DNA from: Prostheceraeus crozeri
Taxonomy: Eukaryota; Platyhelminthes; Polycladida; Euryleptidae
DNA: 64,000 nucleotides
Direction: 5' to 3'
Assembly (NCBI GenBank): GCA_907163375.1
Contig: CAJQUW010010425.1
Location: forward strand, 124,001-188,000
Part shown: one piece after another, positions 59,626 to 64,000 of the stretch
Numbering within the stretch: the first letter of the stretch is position 1
Layout: every line of letters starts with the position of its first letter
The notes under the pieces: model-generated
Seen by the model: the letters and a program-made list of their open reading frames with translations, nothing else
The model's database searches: none
Told to the model about the DNA's origin: nothing
Program-made: the position numbers and the translations under genes

Positions 59626-59955
59626 ATGTTGAATGATTATAAGATAGAGCATGTACCAGTTTTAAAAGATTATCGTCATCCTACAAATCCTGTAAATTCG
59701 AAGAAAGAAGTTAGATTTTATTATCATCATAAATACGTTGCGCTCGTTACAGATTATAAAACAAAACATGGTATTAAACCGTGTGTTAAAACAAAAGACT
59801 TTCCACTTTGTTTAAGAAGTTTCCGAGTATTTTTGGCGTATAATAATTTATGGTGGTTGGTTAAGAAAGAACATTTAACAACACATGAATTAGAAACATT
59901 ACATCAATTACATATTCCTGTGTATATGCAAAAACGGAACCGAGGTTCTATGTAA
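59626..59955 (+). CDS. Small conserved element protein (109 aa)
   Basis: Homologue of 8629-8991: shares YKIEHVPVLK, HPTNP, TKDFPLCLR and YNNLWWL. I chose the ATG at 59626 because it aligns with the start in element L; an upstream ATG at 59560 would add 22 residues encoded mostly by the GC-rich insert. The last codons carry a small GAACC-GA-GGTTC hairpin. It sits 26 bp before the polymerase gene. Confidence 0.65.
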   Translation: MLNDYKIEHVPVLKDYRHPTNPVNSKKEVRFYYHHKYVALVTDYKTKHGIKPCVKTKDFPLCLRSFRVFLAYNNLWWLVKKEHLTTHELETLHQLHIPVYMQKRNRGSM

Positions 59956-61315
59956 AAAATTAATTTTTTCTTTTAAAAAATATGAATCGTGAAATGTCTC
60001 TCGGACAAACGTCTAGGATTGATGAATTAATCAAGAAACAAACTACTGAGTTTGATGCGCAAATTAAACATAGTAAACGTAGTAAACGTATTAAAAAACA
60101 GAAACGTACTAGGCGTAGTATTAGACGTAATACTAAAAAACAGAAACGTGGAACAAAAGAAATATTAGAAACTCCTATTAGTGATATCTTTTTTGATGAT
60201 AGAATTAAGGATGAACTTGGTGATGATTTATGTAATTTATTTAATCCAAATGAAATTAAATATGAAAATGTATCTTTTATTAATGTAGTAAATGATATGC
60301 GGAAACTTTTAGCAAATGGTAAAATTATTAATTTACTTGGAAAAGTTGTTAAAGATCAGGAAAATATAATTCACAATTTTTACGTAACCTTCTATAATAA
60401 AAAATCATTTGAAACATGGTTTTCGAATCTGGATGAGAAATCCGATGCTAACGAATGGATTTTTACAGGTAATATTAAATATGAAGATTTTGGAATGAAG
60501 TTAGTACAAAGATCGCATAGAGGGGCAGGGATTAATATGAAATATAGAATCAAAGAATATTTCGGTGAATATTGTTATATTCCTTCTGAAGATTTTTGTT
60601 TTATTAAATGTTATAATGTTTTACGAGGTTTTAATGAAGAACAAGGAGAAATGATGAAAGAAATGTTTAATAATTTTTTATATAAAGAGAAAGCCACATC
60701 CAGAACAGGAGTAATGTCAAACTGTAAATTTTCTCAATTCAATAAATATTTTGGAGAATGTGTTCAATATTATAGTCCTGCCAATCGTCATTTAAATCCT
60801 AGAGGAATTGAAACGTTTCATAATTATGTTTATTACAATTATTTTCACGCAGGTTCAACAATTGGTCACTATTGTTTAATTAATAAATCTCATAAATTAA
60901 AAGCTATTAGAGAAATTGAAAATAATTTCAAACCCATATATAAAACAGTTACTGATGAAAATCTAACAACGCGTCCATATAAAATCATAACAAAGAAAAA
61001 AATTGACTATGGTTCAACATATATTTGGGATCTCGAAACTTTTCCCGATCCTAACTGTTCAACAGCTCATCCTATTCCTTACGCTGTAGGAGCTATTAAT
61101 TTTAATAAATTTATATGTTGTTTACCGAAACAAAGATTGAAAGAATTAGAAACACGTTTGCTAAGTGATATGATTAAAATTAAACGATCAAAAGATGAAG
61201 ATGAAATTAAAAAACTTAAAAAACAGATTAATGAGTATAATAATTTAACTGAATTAGAATTTAATAAACTTCAAAATTGTGTGAAAATATTTACGAGAAC
61301 TGAGGATGATGAATG

Positions 61316-61358
61316 TTCGATCGGGGGAAACCCAGAGGACGTATGTCCGATCCATCAA
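61316..61358 (+). repeat. GC-rich nested hairpin in polymerase exonuclease region
   Basis: Outer arms GATCGG and CCGATC enclose GGG-GGAAA-CCC and GGAC-GTAT-GTCC. It is in frame, adding residues around SIGGNPEDVCPIH, and does not interrupt the frame. Confidence 0.65.
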
Positions 61359-62064
61359 TTTTTTAAAACTCTTGGAAAATTTAATTATTCTAGAGTAACT
61401 TTAATAGCTCACAATTCATCAGGTTTTGATTCCTATTTTCCGATAAAAGCTAATTTTAAATTATCTAAACCGCCTCTTAAAACTTCAAGAGGAATATTGA
61501 CTGCTTCATTACAAAATCCTTATACAACTGAATGTGTTAGTAGATACATTCAAAAATCTTTTAGATTTAAAAACAATATGAAAAAAGATTCACCTTCAGG
61601 TAAATTAGCACTTCAAACTATTATAATGAAATGTAGTTATCAACATGTAAAAACAAGTCTTTCTAAATGGTGTGAGAATTTTAAAATTCCTACGAATGTG
61701 TGTAAATTAAATTATGAAATTGGAGACATAACACATGAAAATTATAAAGAAAAAGAAAATGAATGGAGACCATATTTAGTTAACGATATTCTTTCTTTAG
61801 CTTTTTGTATCTACAAATATAATAATGTTATGCAAGATTTAGTTGGTGAAGATATAACTACTAATTTGACATCCTCTGCTTTAACATTTAACGGTTGGAT
61901 GAAAAGCGTACAAAATGACAATATAAATATTCATTCTCATATAGATTTATGGGCTAGAAATTATATTAGAAAATCTGTTAAAGGTGGAAGAGTTTCAGCA
62001 AATATAAGAAAATACATATCGCCATTTTGTAGCATCTTGTTACCAATATTAAAACAGTATTTAC

Positions 62065-62130
62065 CTGGTCGCTGCGCTGGGGGGACTTTGTCCCTTGGTC
62101 GCTACGCTGGTGGGGTTTTGTCCCTGGAAA
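62065..62130 (+). repeat. Duplicated GC-rich hairpin ending the first polymerase frame
   Basis: Two direct copies of a unit of about 30 bp (GGTCGCT-n-CGCTGG then GGGAC-TTT-GTCCC or variant). Encodes the odd GRCAGGTLSLGRYAGGVLSL-type stretch, then the frame stops. The GGAC-TTT-GTCC core also occurs in the inserts at 5622 and 15920. Confidence 0.7.
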
Positions 62131-63516
62131 TAATTTAATAGATTTAATGAAACAGTATCGAGATTTAGGAGATAAAACTGAAATTTGTAAGAAAATTTCA
62201 AATCAACTACTTGAACAAAAAAATGAATTTCTAATGGCTTTTGATGCAACATCTTTATATCCATCAGCTATGTATGATGAAAATTCAGAATACCCTAAAG
62301 CTGAATCAGCTAGAAAATTTCGTCAAGAAGAAGAGCGGGAAATAGTATATAAATTTAATACTCAAACATTTAGACCTAAAACTGGAATATTCTCTGTTGT
62401 GTTTCAATATCCGAATGATATGTTTTTCCAACCAGTTCCTATTAAAGATAAAGTTAAAAATCAAAATAATAATTCTCATGTAAAAGTAATCAGGTTTAGA
62501 AATGGTATATGTTATGATGTATTAACTTCTGTTGACATACAAGAAATTGTTAGATGTGGGGGGAAAATCTTACATATTACTGATGGTATAATTTATGAAA
62601 AAAATTATCAAGTTTCACCATTTCGAAATTATATTGAAAAACTTTTTAATTTGAGAAAAAGATATAAAACAGAAGGAAATACTGTAGGTGATGAGTTAAT
62701 TAAATTATTGATGAATTCGCTATATGGCAAAACTGTGCAAAAAGATATAACCACTAAATATCATTTATGGAATGAGAATACATTGAGAAAAAATTTCACT
62801 CAAGAAGTAAAAGATTATGAAAAATTAAATGATGACCAATATTTAGCGAAAGTAGAAATGGAAGTGATGAATTTCTCAAAACTAATATTGTAAAAGATGG
62901 GAAGACGTCATTCATGCCATCACACTTAGGTTCTTTCATTCTTTCTCACTCTAGAAGAATCATGAATAACTTTATTTTAGAAATTAATGGTTTCAAAGAA
63001 AAATACATTCATTATACAGATACTGATTCAATATATATTTCCAATGAGCTCTTTAATAAATTAGACGCGGCTGGATATGTTGGAGGAGAATTGTGTCAAG
63101 GGAAAAATGATTATGGAAATGGTGGAATTATTTTTGCAATGTTTATTGCACCTAAAGTAAAATACTGTATTACTGTAGATGAACAAGGGAGACTTAGTGA
63201 AAAGAAAACATTCAAAGGTTATTCACAAAACAAAGTAAAAGTAGAAGATTTTCTAAAATTATATTCGGGGAAAACATTATCGACTACAGTTAATAAACCA
63301 TGGAAAAGATCTTTAGAAACTGGAATTAGTATTCCTGATAAAAATAATAATACTGAAGAAAAAAAATTTTCTGGTCAAATAAATATTCTTAAACGTCAAG
63401 CACCTGATGAAAATGAAATTATGTTACCTTATAACGGAGAAGATATTCAAGCTGAAATATTTCAAACAATCATCTGTGAGAGTAATTTAAGTGATGATGA
63501 TGACACGTGGGAATAA

Positions 63517-63720
63517 TAATTTTTTTATTACATCTAAAAAATTTATAACATCTAAAAAATTTATTACATCTAAAATCTTATTACATCTAAAAACTTATTA
63601 CATCTAAAAAATTTATTACATCTAAAAATTTTATTACATCTAAAAATTTTATTACATCTAAAAATTTTATTACATCTAAAAATTTTATTACATCTAAAAA
63701 TTTTATTACATATGAAAATA
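63517..63720. repeat. A/T tandem repeat downstream of polymerase
   Basis: About eleven copies of an 18-bp unit (TTATTACATCTAAAAATT). It lies between two convergent genes, so it may serve as a shared 3' end or be neutral. Confidence 0.85.
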
Positions 63721-63763
63721 TATTTATCGAATATTTTGTTATTTTCTATTAAGTTTTATCATA

Positions 63764-64000
63764 TTAAGTTTCATCATATAATGTTTTATCAAAAGATAAT
63801 TTAAATTTTTTTTCACTAACTATTGATTCTTCATCATCATCATCAATTGATTCTTCATCATCATCATAAATTGTTTCTTCATCATCATAAGTTACACTTT
63901 TTGGTATAGGATGCCCTTCCATGATAGGATACCATTCTCTTATTGGAATATCTAATTCTAAATTACATTTCTTATCTGTTAATAATATAATAGAGAAAAA
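63764..64000 (-). CDS. Acidic protein, partial at right edge
   Basis: Open from the window edge to a TAA at 63766-63764. Contains REWYPIMEGHPIPKSV followed by a very acidic repeat (DDDEESIDDDDEESI) and a basic end. No family recognised. It converges on the polymerase gene. Confidence 0.5.
   Translation of the reverse strand, partial: FFSIILLTDKKCNLELDIPIREWYPIMEGHPIPKSVTYDDEETIYDDDEESIDDDDEESIVSEKKFKLSFDKTLYDET

Larger units (their letters stand above)
59982..63516 (+). pseudogene. Protein-primed DNA polymerase B, type R, split in three frames
   Basis: All polymerase parts are present. A basic N-terminus (KRSKRIKKQKRTRRS) and a family N-domain (EYCYIPSEDFCFIKCYN) precede Exo I (WDLETF, residue 349), Exo II (AHNSSGFDS, D483) and Exo III (YLVNDILSL, D602). 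After a break at 62138 come motif A (FDATSLYPSAM) and motif B (LLMNSLYGKT). After a second break near 62893 come PSHLGSFILSHSRR and motif C (YTDTDS). The first break follows a GC-rich hairpin insert (62065-62130) that runs into a stop; the second is a frameshift. This polymerase differs clearly from the one in element L (no endonuclease-VII motif). Replicates the linear genome from a protein primer when intact. Confidence 0.85.

Overview
The window is eukaryotic DNA, most likely from an invertebrate animal. The signs are a Ty3/gypsy-type retrotransposon, a mariner-type transposase relic, long homogeneous satellite arrays and two Polinton/Maverick-adintovirus-like elements (integrating DNA elements that carry virus-type capsid genes). 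The element genes are very AT-rich and compact, lie on both strands and have almost no spacers. The DNA between the elements has a more balanced composition and shows no gene. I cannot name the species.

Layout. 1-2.4 kb: 3' part of an LTR retrotransposon, with pol open across its visible length. 2.4-19.7 kb: left element (L). It carries an A32-type ATPase, a penton-like protein, a conserved 269-residue protein, a truncated protein-primed DNA polymerase B, a second P-loop ATPase preceded by a membrane segment, a zinc-finger protein, a fibre-like coiled-coil protein, a pVI-like protein, a double-jelly-roll major capsid protein, a pX-like protein, a phospholipase-A2-like domain open in frame with a retrovirus-type integrase, and an adenain-like protease. 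Fragments of one membrane-protein gene lie at both ends, pointing inward, as expected if long terminal inverted repeats once carried it. 19.7-24.8 kb: host-like DNA without a convincing gene. 24.8-48.8 kb: about 20 copies of a 1,227-bp tandem repeat. 49.0-54.3 kb: about 31 copies of a 172-bp tandem repeat. 54.3-55.8 kb: mariner relic and filler. 55.8-64 kb: start of a second element (R), all plus strand: membrane protein, 269-family protein, penton, ATPase, a 109-residue partner protein and a different protein-primed polymerase B. An acidic reading frame enters from the right edge.

How the genes fit together. Integrase plus protein-primed polymerase would copy and insert the element. Capsid, penton, ATPase, protease, pVI/pX-like, PLA2-like and fibre-like genes form a virion module. 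Most of the longer genes carry a stop or a frameshift, often at an A or T run. L and R share a nearly identical block (269-family, penton, ATPase) and differ in which gene of it is broken. Both therefore look like endogenous, decaying copies.

The most unusual feature is a scattered set of short GC-rich hairpins, often in pairs, inside the AT-rich elements and often in frame inside genes. One has a matching empty site in the other element: a 37-bp difference flanked by TA. They resemble the palindromic or double-hairpin elements known from some organelles and from Rickettsia, and may be a miniature mobile sequence.
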